From an uncultured Alphaproteobacteria bacterium (GTDB taxonomy: Bacteria; Pseudomonadota; Alphaproteobacteria; GCA-2731375): 64,000 bases of DNA. Below the pieces are notes generated by a model. That model saw nothing but the letters and a program-made list of their open reading frames with translations. It made no database searches and had not been told where the DNA came from. Made by a program: the position numbers and the translations under genes. The stretch lies in the NCBI GenBank assembly GCA_951812805.1, contig CATOSZ010000003.1, positions 1,442,557 through 1,506,556 on the forward strand. Direction: 5' to 3'. This document shows positions 1 through 8,884 of this stretch, one piece after another. Position 1 is the first letter of the stretch, and every line of letters starts with the position of its first letter.

Positions 1-121
1 TCAGCTTCGGCAATTCGTAGAAGAGATAGAGAAACGGGAACGAGGCCGCCGCCATCAAGGTCAGCGTGATCTGCTGCCGTTTACTAAAGCGCAGCACATA
101 GCGGAGAATCGACTTTTCCAT
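1..121 (-). CDS. ABC exporter permease/ATPase, N-terminal fragment
   Basis: Only the first 40 codons are in the window; the gene continues off the left edge. The peptide opens MEKSILRYVLRFSKRQQ, and a hydrophobic stretch ending FPFLYLFYELPKL follows. This resembles the N-terminus of a proteobacterial ABC half-transporter: a short amphipathic lead-in, then the first membrane helix of the transmembrane domain. No ATPase motif is visible because that part lies outside. It diverges from the glycosyltransferase operon that starts at 284 and shares its 162-bp intergenic region. A role in exporting the product of that operon is possible but only inferred. The family call rests on resemblance of a short segment. 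Confidence 0.55.
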   Translation of the reverse strand, partial: MEKSILRYVLRFSKRQQITLTLMAAASFPFLYLFYELPKL

Positions 122-213
122 GGCTACGACCGCGCCGCCCACACCTTGGACGCCCCCTCGAATACATCACGCACTCTAGCGGTTGACGTCGCCTACTGCA
201 AAGTAACTAAACG

Positions 214-236
214 ATCTCAGAAAGTGTTTCCGAGAT
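214..236. promoter_or_regulatory. Palindrome upstream of the glycosyltransferase operon
   Basis: The arms ATCTCAGAAA and TTTCCGAGAT flank a GTG centre, with one mismatched pair. The site is about 48 bp upstream of the operon start and lies between two divergent genes. It could be an operator for a dimeric regulator or a hairpin in the leader RNA. No convincing -35/-10 pair was identified; TTGACG at 183-188 lacks a well-spaced partner. Confidence 0.35.
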
Positions 237-283
237 AATGTGCGCTATGTCATAGTCCCGCCCAAGAAATGGGGAGCTGCCTT

Positions 284-1549
284 ATGGGAGACAAGCGGGC
301 GGGTTCGCGCGTCCTCATCTATAGCCACGACACCTTCGGGCTCGGCCATTTGCGCCGTTGTCGCACGATCGCGCATGCCCTGGTGGAGCGTTTTCGCAAC
401 GTCTCCGTGCTCATTCTGTCTGGGTCTCCCATCATCGGCAGTTTCGACTTCCGCTCGCGTGTCGATTTCGTCCGGGTGCCTGGCGTCATCAAACTCAGGA
501 ACGGCGAGTATACCTCCCTCAACCTGCATATTGATACGGAAGAGACGCTGCGGATGCGGGAGGAGATCATTCGCCACACCGCCGAAGTCTTCGCGCCCGA
601 CGTCTTCATCGTCGACAAGGAACCGCTGGGTCTGCGCGGCGAGGTCGGGCCCACCCTCGCCATGCTGCGCGAGCGGGGCACCCGGCTGGTCCTCGGGCTG
701 CGCGACGTGATGGACGAGCCGCGTTCGCTGGCACCCGAATGGCAGCGCAAGAACGTCATGCCGGCGCTGCGCGATCTCTACGACGAGATCTGGGTCTATG
801 GCCTGCCGCAGATCTGCGATCCCCTGGAGGGCATTCAGCTATCCAAGCGTGTGCGCCGCAAGATGGTCTACACCGGCTATCTGGAGCGTACGGTGCCGCA
901 TGCCGGCTCGAACTCGCCGCTGCCCGAAATCGTCAATCATCCCTACATCCTGGTGACGACCGGCGGCGGCGGCGACGGCGAGGGGCTGATCGAATGGGTG
1001 CTGCGCGCCTATGAAAGCGGCGAGCCGATGATGTATCCGGCCCTCCTCGTGCTCGGCCCCTTCATGCAGCCGGAGAAACGCTCGGAGTTCATGGCCCGCA
1101 TCGCCCGCCTCGACCAGGTCGACGCGATCACCTTCGACGCCCACATCGAGGCGCTGGAGGCCAACGCCGTCGGCGTCGTGGCGATGGGCGGCTACAATAC
1201 CTTCTGCGAGATCCTCAGCCTCGACAAGCGCGCGGTGATCGTGCCGCGTACCGCGCCGCGCATGGAGCAGATGATCCGCGCCGCGCGGGCCGAGGAACTC
1301 GGCCTCTCGCGCATGCTGGAGGACGACGGCACGTACGAGGCCGCGCCGATGGTGCGCGCGCTGCGCCAGCTGCCCTACCAGAACCGCCCCTCGGACGTCG
1401 TCGTGCCGGGCCTGTTGGAAGGCTTGGAGAACGTCGCCCGGCTGATCGGGCCCTGGCTGCCCGATGCGACGCCCGCCGACCAGACGGTCGAGGATCGCTT
1501 CGCCGCCGCGCATCAGGCGGGCCGCCGCCAGGTCGCCACCGGGGCCTGA
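284..1549 (+). CDS. COG4671-type glycosyltransferase
   Basis: A predicted cytoplasmic GT-B glycosyltransferase of about 421 residues. It begins with a beta strand and the signature VLIYSHDTFGLGHLRRC, typical of the COG4671/MurG-like predicted glycosyltransferases. A glycine-rich turn, VTTGGGGDGEG, lies near residue 230, and the donor-binding segment VVAMGGYNTFCEIL lies near residue 304. The ATG at 284 is preferred over the in-frame ATG at 269 because GGGAG sits 8 bases before it. It is the first gene of a cluster with three more glycosyltransferases, and its paralogue lies at 4545-5714. Donor and acceptor cannot be read from the sequence. Confidence 0.8.
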   Translation: MGDKRAGSRVLIYSHDTFGLGHLRRCRTIAHALVERFRNVSVLILSGSPIIGSFDFRSRVDFVRVPGVIKLRNGEYTSLNLHIDTEETLRMREEIIRHTAEVFAPDVFIVDKEPLGLRGEVGPTLAMLRERGTRLVLGLRDVMDEPRSLAPEWQRKNVMPALRDLYDEIWVYGLPQICDPLEGIQLSKRVRRKMVYTGYLERTVPHAGSNSPLPEIVNHPYILVTTGGGGDGEGLIEWVLRAYESGEPMMYPALLVLGPFMQPEKRSEFMARIARLDQVDAITFDAHIEALEANAVGVVAMGGYNTFCEILSLDKRAVIVPRTAPRMEQMIRAARAEELGLSRMLEDDGTYEAAPMVRALRQLPYQNRPSDVVVPGLLEGLENVARLIGPWLPDATPADQTVEDRFAAAHQAGRRQVATGA

Positions 1550-1556
1550 GACCGGC

Positions 1557-2819
1557 ATGCGCCGCGTCGCCTTCATCCTGAAGGGCTATCCGCGTCTCTC
1601 CGAAACCTTCATCGCCCAGGAGATCCGGGCGCTAGAAACGCGGGGTCTCGACATTCGCATCGTCTCCCTGCGCCATCCGACCGATCCCGCGCGCCATCCG
1701 GTGCACGAGGAGATCGAGGCCGAGGTCGACTATCTGCCGGAATATCTCTATCGCGAACCGGCGCGAGTGTTGCGGGCCTGGTGGGCGATGCGGCGAAATC
1801 CCCGCTATCCGGCGGTCCGCCGGCTCTGGCTGGCGGACCTCAGGCGCGATTTGACGCCGAACCGGATCCGCCGTTTCGGCCAGGCCCTGGTCCTCGCCCA
1901 TGAATTGCCGGCGGACATCGAGCATCTGCACGCCCATTTCCTGCACACCCCCGCCTCGGTCACCCGTTATGCCGCCCATCTGACGGCCAAGGGCTGGAGC
2001 TGTTCGGCCCATGCGAAGGACGTCTGGACGACGCCCGACTGGGAAGTCGGGGAAAAGCTCGCAGATTGCGACTGGTTGGTGACCTGCAGCCAGTCGGCGC
2101 ACGAACAGCTCGCGGCGCAGGCGCCCGACGGGAATGCGGACGACACGGTGGCCCTGATCTACCACGGCCTCGACCTCGCCCGTTTTCCCGCGCCGCCGGA
2201 AGCCGTCAGGACTGCGGATGGATCGGCGGCGGCGGATCCGGTCCGCCTGCTGTCGGTCGGCCGCTGCGTGGCAAAGAAGGGCTACGACGACCTGCTGGCC
2301 GCCCTCGCCGCCCTGCCGGGCGAGCTCGAGTGGCGGCTGGAGCATATCGGCGGCGGGCCCGATTCCAAGCGATTGCGCGCGCGGGCCGAGGCGCTCGGCC
2401 TCTCGGGGCGCATCGAATGGCAGGGCGCGCTGGCGCAGAAAGACGTGCTGGCCGCCTACCGGAGGGCCGATCTCTTCGTGCTGGCGAGCCGGGTGACCGG
2501 CTCGGGCGATCGCGACGGCCTGCCGAACGTGTTGATGGAAGCGCAGAGCCAGGCGCTCGCCTGCCTGGCGACCGACGTCGCCGGCATTCCGGAATTGATC
2601 CGCGACGGCGAAACCGGCCGCCTGGTGGCCGAGCGCGACGTCGCGGCGATGACCGACGCCCTGGCGGCATTGATCACGGACCCGGGCGAACGGCTCCGCC
2701 TGGCCCGCGCAGGACACGCGCGGCTGGTGGCCGAATTCTCGGCCGAGCCGTGGATCGACCGCCTCGCGGCCCGCTTTGCCATCGGTACGGCGGAGCCCGA
2801 GCGCCGCGCCCGCGCCTGA
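1557..2819 (+). CDS. Glycosyltransferase family 4
   Basis: A 420-residue retaining GT-B enzyme. The N-terminal acceptor domain starts RRVAFILKGYPRLSETFIAQEI, as in colanic-acid and exopolysaccharide GT4 proteins. The C-terminal donor domain carries LLSVGRCVAKKGYDDLL and the EX7E-type region around PNVLMEAQSQALACLATDVAGIPE, which binds the nucleotide-sugar phosphates. The start is set 7 bases after the previous stop, where the conserved N-terminus begins; a longer upstream reading frame overlaps the preceding gene and is not used. The protein probably adds one sugar to a membrane-linked or soluble acceptor in the same pathway as its neighbours. Confidence 0.85.
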   Translation: MRRVAFILKGYPRLSETFIAQEIRALETRGLDIRIVSLRHPTDPARHPVHEEIEAEVDYLPEYLYREPARVLRAWWAMRRNPRYPAVRRLWLADLRRDLTPNRIRRFGQALVLAHELPADIEHLHAHFLHTPASVTRYAAHLTAKGWSCSAHAKDVWTTPDWEVGEKLADCDWLVTCSQSAHEQLAAQAPDGNADDTVALIYHGLDLARFPAPPEAVRTADGSAAADPVRLLSVGRCVAKKGYDDLLAALAALPGELEWRLEHIGGGPDSKRLRARAEALGLSGRIEWQGALAQKDVLAAYRRADLFVLASRVTGSGDRDGLPNVLMEAQSQALACLATDVAGIPELIRDGETGRLVAERDVAAMTDALAALITDPGERLRLARAGHARLVAEFSAEPWIDRLAARFAIGTAEPERRARA

Positions 2820-2833
2820 CGAATCCCGACGCC

Positions 2834-3961
2834 GTGCGGATCGCCTTTCACGCGCCCCTGAAACCACCCGATCACCCGGTCCCCTCCGGCGATCGGCGCA
2901 TGGCGCGTCTGTTGCTGCGCGCGCTCGCCCGGGCCGGGCACGAGGTCGACGTGGCCAGCCGCCTCAGGGCCTACGACGGTCGGGGTGAGCCGAAGATCCA
3001 GGCGTCGATCCGCGACGTCGCCCGCGCCCGCGCCCGCGACTGGCTCGCCGGGATCCAGGCGGGCGAGCGAGCCCGGCCTGACCTCTGGTTCACCTATCAC
3101 GTCTATCACAAGGCGCCCGACTGGCTCGGCCCGGAGATTTCCGCGGCGCTCTCCATCCCCTATGTGATCGCCGAGCCGAGCCATGCGCCCAAGCGTGCCG
3201 GCGGGCCCTGGGACATCGGCTACCGCCAGGCCGAGACGGCGATCCGCGCCGCCGACCGGGTGCTTTGCCTGACCCGTCACGACATGGCCTGCGTGGCGCC
3301 CCTGGTCACCGCGCCCGGCCGCCTGCATCATCTGCCGCCCTTCCTCGACACGGGCGCGCCGCCGCGGCATCGCGATCCGGCACGCGCCGACCTCGCCGCG
3401 CGGCACGGCCTCGACCCGGCCCGGCCCTGGCTGCTGGCCGTGGCGATGATGCGGCCCGGCGACAAGCTCGCCTCCTACCACCGCCTGGCCGCCGCCTTGT
3501 CACGCCTCGCGTCGCCCGAATGGTGCCTGCTGGTGGTGGGCGACGGGCCCGCGGCCGGCGCGGTCCACGACGCTCTCGCCCCCCTCGGTGAGCGGGTGCG
3601 TTATCTGGGTGCCTTGCCGGCCGAAACGCTATCCGGGCTCTACGCCGCTTCGGACCTCTATGTCTGGCCCGGTGTCGGCGAGGCCTACGGCATGGCGCTG
3701 CTGGAAGCGCAGGCGGCGGGCCTGCCGGTGATCGCCGGCGACGAGCGCGGCATCCCCGACGTCGTCCGCCCCGGCGAGAGCGCGCTGCTGACGCCGCCCG
3801 GTGACGACGCGGCCTTCGCGGCGGCGATCGACACGCTGCTGGCCGATCCCGGTCGTCGGCGCGAGATGTCCGGGCGGGCGCAAAGCTGGGTGCGCGCCGA
3901 ACGCACCCTCGAAGCGACGGCCGCCCGGCTGGATGGCATGCTCGGGGACCTGGCCCGGTGA
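2834..3961 (+). CDS. Glycosyltransferase family 4, second copy
   Basis: A 375-residue GT-B protein. The N-terminus VRIAFHAPLKPPDHPVPSGD fits the acceptor-domain loop of GT4 enzymes. The C-terminal half contains LYAASDLYVWPGVGEAYGMA and LLEAQAAGLPVIAGDERGIPD, the usual EX7E donor site. The start is GTG at 2834, because homology-like sequence begins there and the long open frame upstream is only the shadow of the previous gene. It overlaps the next gene by four bases (GTGA), which implies translational coupling. The sugar specificity is unknown. Confidence 0.82.
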   Translation: MRIAFHAPLKPPDHPVPSGDRRMARLLLRALARAGHEVDVASRLRAYDGRGEPKIQASIRDVARARARDWLAGIQAGERARPDLWFTYHVYHKAPDWLGPEISAALSIPYVIAEPSHAPKRAGGPWDIGYRQAETAIRAADRVLCLTRHDMACVAPLVTAPGRLHHLPPFLDTGAPPRHRDPARADLAARHGLDPARPWLLAVAMMRPGDKLASYHRLAAALSRLASPEWCLLVVGDGPAAGAVHDALAPLGERVRYLGALPAETLSGLYAASDLYVWPGVGEAYGMALLEAQAAGLPVIAGDERGIPDVVRPGESALLTPPGDDAAFAAAIDTLLADPGRRREMSGRAQSWVRAERTLEATAARLDGMLGDLAR

Positions 3962-4548
3962 CGCGGATCGCCTTCCTGCGGCACGCCCGCACCGCCTGGA
4001 ACCTGGACGGCCGTCTGCAGGGCCGGGCGGACATTCCGCTGGCGCCCGAAGGCCGGGCCGACCTCTCGGGACGGCGGGCCCCGGCGGATCTGGACGGCGC
4101 GCCATGGCACGTCAGTCCGCTGCTCCGGGCCCGCGAGACGGCCACCCTGCTCGGCCATGGCGAGGCCCGCGTCACCCCGGCCCTGATCGAGATCGACCAC
4201 GGTGCGTTCGAAGGCCGCCGCCTGGCGGACATCCGGACGGAAAGAACCGCGGCGATGGCCGAGCTCGAAGCGTTGGGCCTCGACTACCGCGGGCCCGGCG
4301 GCGAAAGCCCACGCGAGGTTCGCGACCGCGTGGCCGGCTGGCTGCGAGAAGTCGCAGCGATAGGCGGTGATCATGTCGCCGTCTGCCACAAAACCGTGAT
4401 TCGTGTCGTGCTCTCGCTCGCCTATGATTGGGACATGCGGGGGAAGCCGCCGGTCCGGCTCGATTGGACCGGCCTCCACATCTTCGCCCTCGACGCCGCG
4501 GCGAGGCCTGCGCCTCTTCGCCTCGACCAACCGCTGGAGCGGACATGA
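3958..4548 (+). CDS. Histidine phosphatase family protein
   Basis: A 196-residue protein of the phosphoglycerate-mutase-like superfamily. The catalytic RHG-type motif is LRHARTAW near residue 7, with Ala in place of the usual Gly, as in some members. A second catalytic His is in VAVCHKTVIR near residue 143, and an acid residue in EIDHGAFEG near residue 80. The family removes phosphate from small molecules. Its place inside a glycosyltransferase operon suggests a sugar-phosphate or phosphorylated intermediate as substrate. It starts with GTG overlapping the previous stop and ends overlapping the next ATG. Confidence 0.85.
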   Translation: MTRIAFLRHARTAWNLDGRLQGRADIPLAPEGRADLSGRRAPADLDGAPWHVSPLLRARETATLLGHGEARVTPALIEIDHGAFEGRRLADIRTERTAAMAELEALGLDYRGPGGESPREVRDRVAGWLREVAAIGGDHVAVCHKTVIRVVLSLAYDWDMRGKPPVRLDWTGLHIFALDAAARPAPLRLDQPLERT

Positions 4549-5714
4549 AGCCGGCCCGCATCCTGTTCTATGTGCAACACTTGCTCGGCATCGGCCATCT
4601 GCGCCGGGGCCTGACGTTGGCGCGCGGCCTGGGGGCGGCGGGATACGACGTTCACCTGGTGTCCGGCGGCAACCCTATTCCAGGCGCCGAAGCCGAAGGC
4701 GTCACGCTGGTGCAACTGCCGCCAGTGATGGCGACGGACCTGAGTTTCAAGTCCCTCGTCGACGCGTCGGGCCGTCCCGTCGACGAGGCTTGGCGTGAAG
4801 ACCGGCGCGCCCGCCTGCTCGAAGTCCTGGAACAGGTCGCCCCCGACCTGCTGCTCTTCGAGCTCTTCCCCTTCGGGCGCTGGGGCATGCGGTTCGAACT
4901 GTTGCCGCTGCTGGAAGCCGCCGCCGCCCGGCGCCCGCGACCGCTCGTCGTCAGTTCCGTGCGCGACATCCTCGTCGCCAAGTCGAAGCCGGAGCGTCAC
5001 GAACAGATGATCGATCTCGCGCGGACGCATTTCGACCACGTTCTGGTCCATGGCGACGAGAACGTCGTTCCCCTCTACGAAACCCTGCCCCAGGCCCGGG
5101 CCATCGCCGAGCGTGTGCACCACACGGGCTATGTCGTCGACACGGCGGGCCGGCGCGGCGGGCCGGGCGCGGACGGATGGGGCGAGGTCCTGGTGTCGGC
5201 CGGCGGCGGTCGAGTCGGGCGCGCCCTGCTGGAACTGGCGATCGCCGCACGCCCCCTCACCCCCTATGCGGATCGGACCTGGCGGGTCCTGGTCGGCTTT
5301 CACGTCGACGAGGCGGACCTTCACGAGATCCAGGCCCTGGCCGGCGACGGCGTCGTCGTCGAACGGGCGCGCACCGATTTTCCGGACCTGTTGATGAACT
5401 GCGTCCTTTCGATCAGCCAGGGCGGCTACAACACGGTGATGGAGGCGCTGCGGGCCGGTTGCCGGGTCATCGTCTCGCCCTATGCCGGTGGCGAGGAGAG
5501 TGAGCAGACCCTGCGCGCCGAGCTGTTGGCGGCACGGGGCGCCCTGCACACGATCCCGGAAGCGGGATTGACGGCCGAGAAGCTGGCCGCCGCCGTCAGC
5601 CGGGCCGCCGAGGCGCCACCGCCGGGCAATGTCGGGATCGCCACCGACGGCGTGCTCGGCTCGACCCGCCTCATCACCGGGTGGCTGGCGCGGGAGCGCG
5701 AACGGAATGGCTGA
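4545..5714 (+). CDS. COG4671-type glycosyltransferase, second copy
   Basis: A 389-residue paralogue of the protein at 284-1549. It opens ILFYVQHLLGIGHLRRGLTL, with the same GHLRR signature, and has SAGGGRVGRALLELA near residue 223 and the donor loop CVLSISQGGYNTVMEAL near residue 285. It begins with ATG overlapping the preceding TGA. Two COG4671 members in one operon suggest two successive transfers with related donors. Function is inferred from family only. Confidence 0.8.
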   Translation: MKPARILFYVQHLLGIGHLRRGLTLARGLGAAGYDVHLVSGGNPIPGAEAEGVTLVQLPPVMATDLSFKSLVDASGRPVDEAWREDRRARLLEVLEQVAPDLLLFELFPFGRWGMRFELLPLLEAAAARRPRPLVVSSVRDILVAKSKPERHEQMIDLARTHFDHVLVHGDENVVPLYETLPQARAIAERVHHTGYVVDTAGRRGGPGADGWGEVLVSAGGGRVGRALLELAIAARPLTPYADRTWRVLVGFHVDEADLHEIQALAGDGVVVERARTDFPDLLMNCVLSISQGGYNTVMEALRAGCRVIVSPYAGGEESEQTLRAELLAARGALHTIPEAGLTAEKLAAAVSRAAEAPPPGNVGIATDGVLGSTRLITGWLARERERNG

Positions 5715-6474
5715 TTGGCCCGCATTGGACGCGGAACTGGCGGCCTGGCGGGCGGCCGGCGTGCAGCCGACCTTCTGGTGGCGCGACGACGACGTCGGCC
5801 GCCCGACGGCGGCGCTGGAGCGGCTGTTGGCCCTGCGCGATCGCCACGATCTGCCGCTCGCCCTCGCCGCGGTGCCGGCGGATAGCGGCCACGAACTCGC
5901 CGAAGCGCTTACCGGGCGAACCGGGATCTCGATGCTGCCGCACGGCCTCGGCCATATGAACCACGCGCCGGAGACGGAGAAAAAGTCCGAATTCGGCGCC
6001 CACCGTCCCCTCTTCGATCTGCTGGCGGACGTGGCGACGGGGTGGAACCGCCTGCGGCTGCTGTTCCCGGAAACGGCACTCGCCGTTTTCGTACCGCCCT
6101 GGAACCGGCTGGCGCCATCGCTGGTCCCGCGCCTTGCCGCCGCCGGATTGCATGGTCTTTCCCGTTTCGGACCGCGCAAGGCGAAGACGCCGTCGCCCGG
6201 TGTCGTCGAGTGCAACGCGCATCTCGACCTGGTCGACTGGCATGGCGGGCGCGTCTTCGCCGGCGAGACGGCCAGCCTCGACGCGCTCGTCCACCATCTC
6301 GCCGGGCGACGGACGGGGCTGGTCGACCGGGACGAGGCGACCGGCATCATGAGCCATCACCTGGCGCACGATCCGGCATGCTGGGCCTTTCTCGAGCGCC
6401 TGTTCGACAGATTGGCGGACGACCGGCCCGGCCACTGGTTATCGGCGCCGGAAATCTTTAACGTGCCGGCATGA
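5707..6474 (+). CDS. Polysaccharide-deacetylase-like protein
   Basis: 255 residues with the NodB-like pattern: TFWWRDDDVGRPTAALERL carries the metal-site Asp pair near residue 25, LPHGLGHMNH the later His near residue 80, and FVPPWNRLAP a third conserved loop. Homologues remove N-acetyl groups from sugars or act on related polysaccharide substrates. The gene overlaps both neighbours (ATGG inside the previous frame, ATGA at its end), so it is probably made with the glycosyltransferases. No signal peptide is seen, which favours action on a cytoplasmic precursor. Confidence 0.75.
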   Translation: MADWPALDAELAAWRAAGVQPTFWWRDDDVGRPTAALERLLALRDRHDLPLALAAVPADSGHELAEALTGRTGISMLPHGLGHMNHAPETEKKSEFGAHRPLFDLLADVATGWNRLRLLFPETALAVFVPPWNRLAPSLVPRLAAAGLHGLSRFGPRKAKTPSPGVVECNAHLDLVDWHGGRVFAGETASLDALVHHLAGRRTGLVDRDEATGIMSHHLAHDPACWAFLERLFDRLADDRPGHWLSAPEIFNVPA

Positions 6475-6959
6475 GTGTGCACCATTATCCCCCGCACAGC
6501 CTGTTGGCCGACTACGCCCGTGCCGGCGTCGGCATCGTCATCACGGCGGTGCCCTTGATCGCTTCCGGCTCCTTCGGCGTGGTCGCCATGATTATTCTGG
6601 CGGTGATGATGCTGTTCCTCGTTTACGGATTACGCACCCTGTTGCGCCAGTTTACCCAGATCGACGTCTCGGAGATCGGCATCCGCTCCATCGGCCCGGT
6701 CGCCCGCGCGATCACCTGGGACGAGGTGCGCAAGGTGTCGCTACGTTATTATTCCACCCGACGCGACCGGCAGAAAGGCTGGCTGCAACTGTCCGTGAAA
6801 GGTCCGAAGGGGTCGATCGCTCTCGATTCGCAACTCGACGACTTCCCGACCGTGCTGGAGACGATCTTCCGCGAGGTGTCCGAGCGCGGCATTTCGCCGG
6901 ATCAGACAACGCTGGAGAACTTGAAGCTGTACGAAGACAATCGGGGCAAAGCGGCATGA
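6471..6959 (+). CDS. Small membrane protein with PH-like C-terminus
   Basis: A 162-residue protein of unknown function. Residues about 15-60 form two hydrophobic helices (VGIVITAVPLIASGSFGVVA and MIILAVMMLFLVYGL). Residues about 65-140 form a soluble domain with alternating strands, resembling bacterial PH-like or YcxB-type domains (IDVSEIGIRSIGPVARAITWDEV). It overlaps the deacetylase-like gene upstream and the transporter ATPase downstream by four bases each, so it links the sugar operon to the peptide importer. It could belong functionally to either. Confidence 0.65.
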   Translation: MSVHHYPPHSLLADYARAGVGIVITAVPLIASGSFGVVAMIILAVMMLFLVYGLRTLLRQFTQIDVSEIGIRSIGPVARAITWDEVRKVSLRYYSTRRDRQKGWLQLSVKGPKGSIALDSQLDDFPTVLETIFREVSERGISPDQTTLENLKLYEDNRGKAA

Positions 6960-8833
6960 AGGACGTCCTCCGCATCGAGGATCTGGCGGTGGAGTTCCGG
7001 GTCGCGGAAGGCGTGATCCGGGCCGTCAACGGCGTCTCGTTCTCGGTGCCGCACGGCGGAACGGTGGCGCTGGTCGGGGAATCCGGTTCTGGCAAGACGG
7101 TCGTCAGCCAGTCGATCCTGCGCATTCTGCCCAAGGTCGCGCACATCTCACGCGGTCGCATCCTGTTCGACGATCCGAGCGAGGCGGGCGAGCCGGTCGA
7201 CGTCGCGCAGCTGCCGCCCGACGGCGCCCGGATGCGGACGATCCGGGGCGGCTCCATCTCGATCATCTTCCAGGAGCCGATGACCTCCCTCTCGCCGTTG
7301 CACACGGTCGGCAACCAGATCGGCGAGGCGCTGCTACTGCACCGCAATATGGACAGTGCCGGCGCGCGCGAAATGACCATCGACATGTTGCGGATGGTCA
7401 GCTTCCCGGAGCCGGAGACGGCGATCCACAAATATCCCTTCGAGCTGTCGGGCGGCCTGCGCCAGCGCGCCATGATCGCCATGGCGTTGATCTGCCGGCC
7501 GTCCCTGCTGATCGCGGACGAGCCGACAACGGCCCTCGACGTCACCATCCAGGCGCAGATCCTCAAGCTGATGGGCGATCTGCAGGCCGAGCTCGGCATG
7601 GCGGTGTTGATGATCACCCACGATCTGGGCGTCGTCGCCAATATCGCCGACGAAGTGGTGGTGATGTACCACGGCCAGATCATGGAGAAGGGCAGCCTGG
7701 AGGACATCTACCGCGATCCCCAGCATCCCTATCTCCAGGCCCTGTTGCGGGCCGTGCCGCGCTTCGGCATGAAGCCGGGCGAGCGCCTGGTACCACTGCG
7801 CGAAATCGACGCCCAGGCCGGCGCCCTGCTGAAACGCAAGGCACCCGCAGTAGCGCAAGCCAACGGTCCCCTGCTGACCGTGGACGGGGTCACCAAGACC
7901 TTCACGACACGCAAGCGCAGCCTGCTCGGGCGCAAAAAGGCGGGCGAGCATCTCGCCGTCGACGACGTCACCTTTCACATCGATCGGGGCGAATGCCTCG
8001 GCCTCGTCGGCGAGAGTGGCTGCGGCAAGACCACGACCTCGAAGATCATCATGCGGGCGATCGCGCCGGACCTCGGCGACATCGCCTTCAACGGCGCCGA
8101 GGGCCCCTCGGACGTGCTGGCGCTCGACGGCGCGCCCCTGTTCGACTATCGCCGCAAGGTGCAGTTCATCTTCCAGGATCCGTTCAGCTCGCTCAATCCG
8201 CGGATGACGGTGTTCGACATCATTGCCGAGCCGTTGCTGATCCACGAAATCGGCGACGCGCGGGAACGGGCGGAACGGGTGACGGAGTTGATGAGCCTGG
8301 TCGGCCTCGATCCACGGTTCCTGCGCCGCTATCCGCACAGCTTCTCGGGCGGACAGCGCCAGCGGATCGGCATCGCCCGCGCCCTGGCCCTGCAGCCGGA
8401 GCTGCTGATCTGCGACGAGCCGGTTTCCGCCCTCGACGTCAGCGTGCAAGCCCAGGTCCTCAATCTGCTGAAGGACCTGCAGTCGGAGCTGGGGCTGACC
8501 TACCTGTTCATTTCCCACAATCTGGCGGTGGTTGACTATATCGCCGACCGCATCGCCGTCATGTGCGCCGGCCGCGTCGTCGAGATCGCGCCCCGCGAGG
8601 TGCTGTTCCGGGACCCGGTCCACCCCTATACAAAGGCCCTGTTGGCAGCCGTACCCAAGGCCGACCCGGGCGCGCGCCTCGACCTGACGGCGCTGATGCA
8701 GGGCAAGGCCTCCGACCCCGGGGCCTGGCCTGCACCTTTCACCTTGGAACACGGCGTCCCGATCGATATGATCGATCTCGGCGACGGCCACTACGTCCGC
8801 GCCCAAGAAAAGCCGGGAGGCATCGGGTCCTAG
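6956..8833 (+). CDS. Peptide ABC importer, fused double ATPase
   Basis: 625 residues with two complete ABC ATPase domains, as in YejF/GsiA-type proteins. Domain 1 has Walker A GESGSGKTV near residue 44, signature LSGGLRQRAM and Walker B LLIADEPTT. Domain 2 has Walker A GESGCGKTT near residue 352, signature FSGGQRQRIG and Walker B LLICDEPVS. Oligopeptide-type C-terminal tails follow each. It energises uptake of peptides or similar solutes through the two permeases encoded at 10963-13172, with the binding protein at 8885-10816. All four parts are co-directional and closely packed. Confidence 0.92.
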   Translation: MKDVLRIEDLAVEFRVAEGVIRAVNGVSFSVPHGGTVALVGESGSGKTVVSQSILRILPKVAHISRGRILFDDPSEAGEPVDVAQLPPDGARMRTIRGGSISIIFQEPMTSLSPLHTVGNQIGEALLLHRNMDSAGAREMTIDMLRMVSFPEPETAIHKYPFELSGGLRQRAMIAMALICRPSLLIADEPTTALDVTIQAQILKLMGDLQAELGMAVLMITHDLGVVANIADEVVVMYHGQIMEKGSLEDIYRDPQHPYLQALLRAVPRFGMKPGERLVPLREIDAQAGALLKRKAPAVAQANGPLLTVDGVTKTFTTRKRSLLGRKKAGEHLAVDDVTFHIDRGECLGLVGESGCGKTTTSKIIMRAIAPDLGDIAFNGAEGPSDVLALDGAPLFDYRRKVQFIFQDPFSSLNPRMTVFDIIAEPLLIHEIGDARERAERVTELMSLVGLDPRFLRRYPHSFSGGQRQRIGIARALALQPELLICDEPVSALDVSVQAQVLNLLKDLQSELGLTYLFISHNLAVVDYIADRIAVMCAGRVVEIAPREVLFRDPVHPYTKALLAAVPKADPGARLDLTALMQGKASDPGAWPAPFTLEHGVPIDMIDLGDGHYVRAQEKPGGIGS

Positions 8834-8884
8834 GGCGGGCACAAGTTCGTCCTTCCCCTCAACGCCAAGGGACGCGAGAACATC

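Noticed and set aside
183-219. A sigma-70-type promoter starting with TTGACG
   Set aside because: No -10-like hexamer at 16-18 bp; the nearest candidate needs 19 bp and matches poorly.
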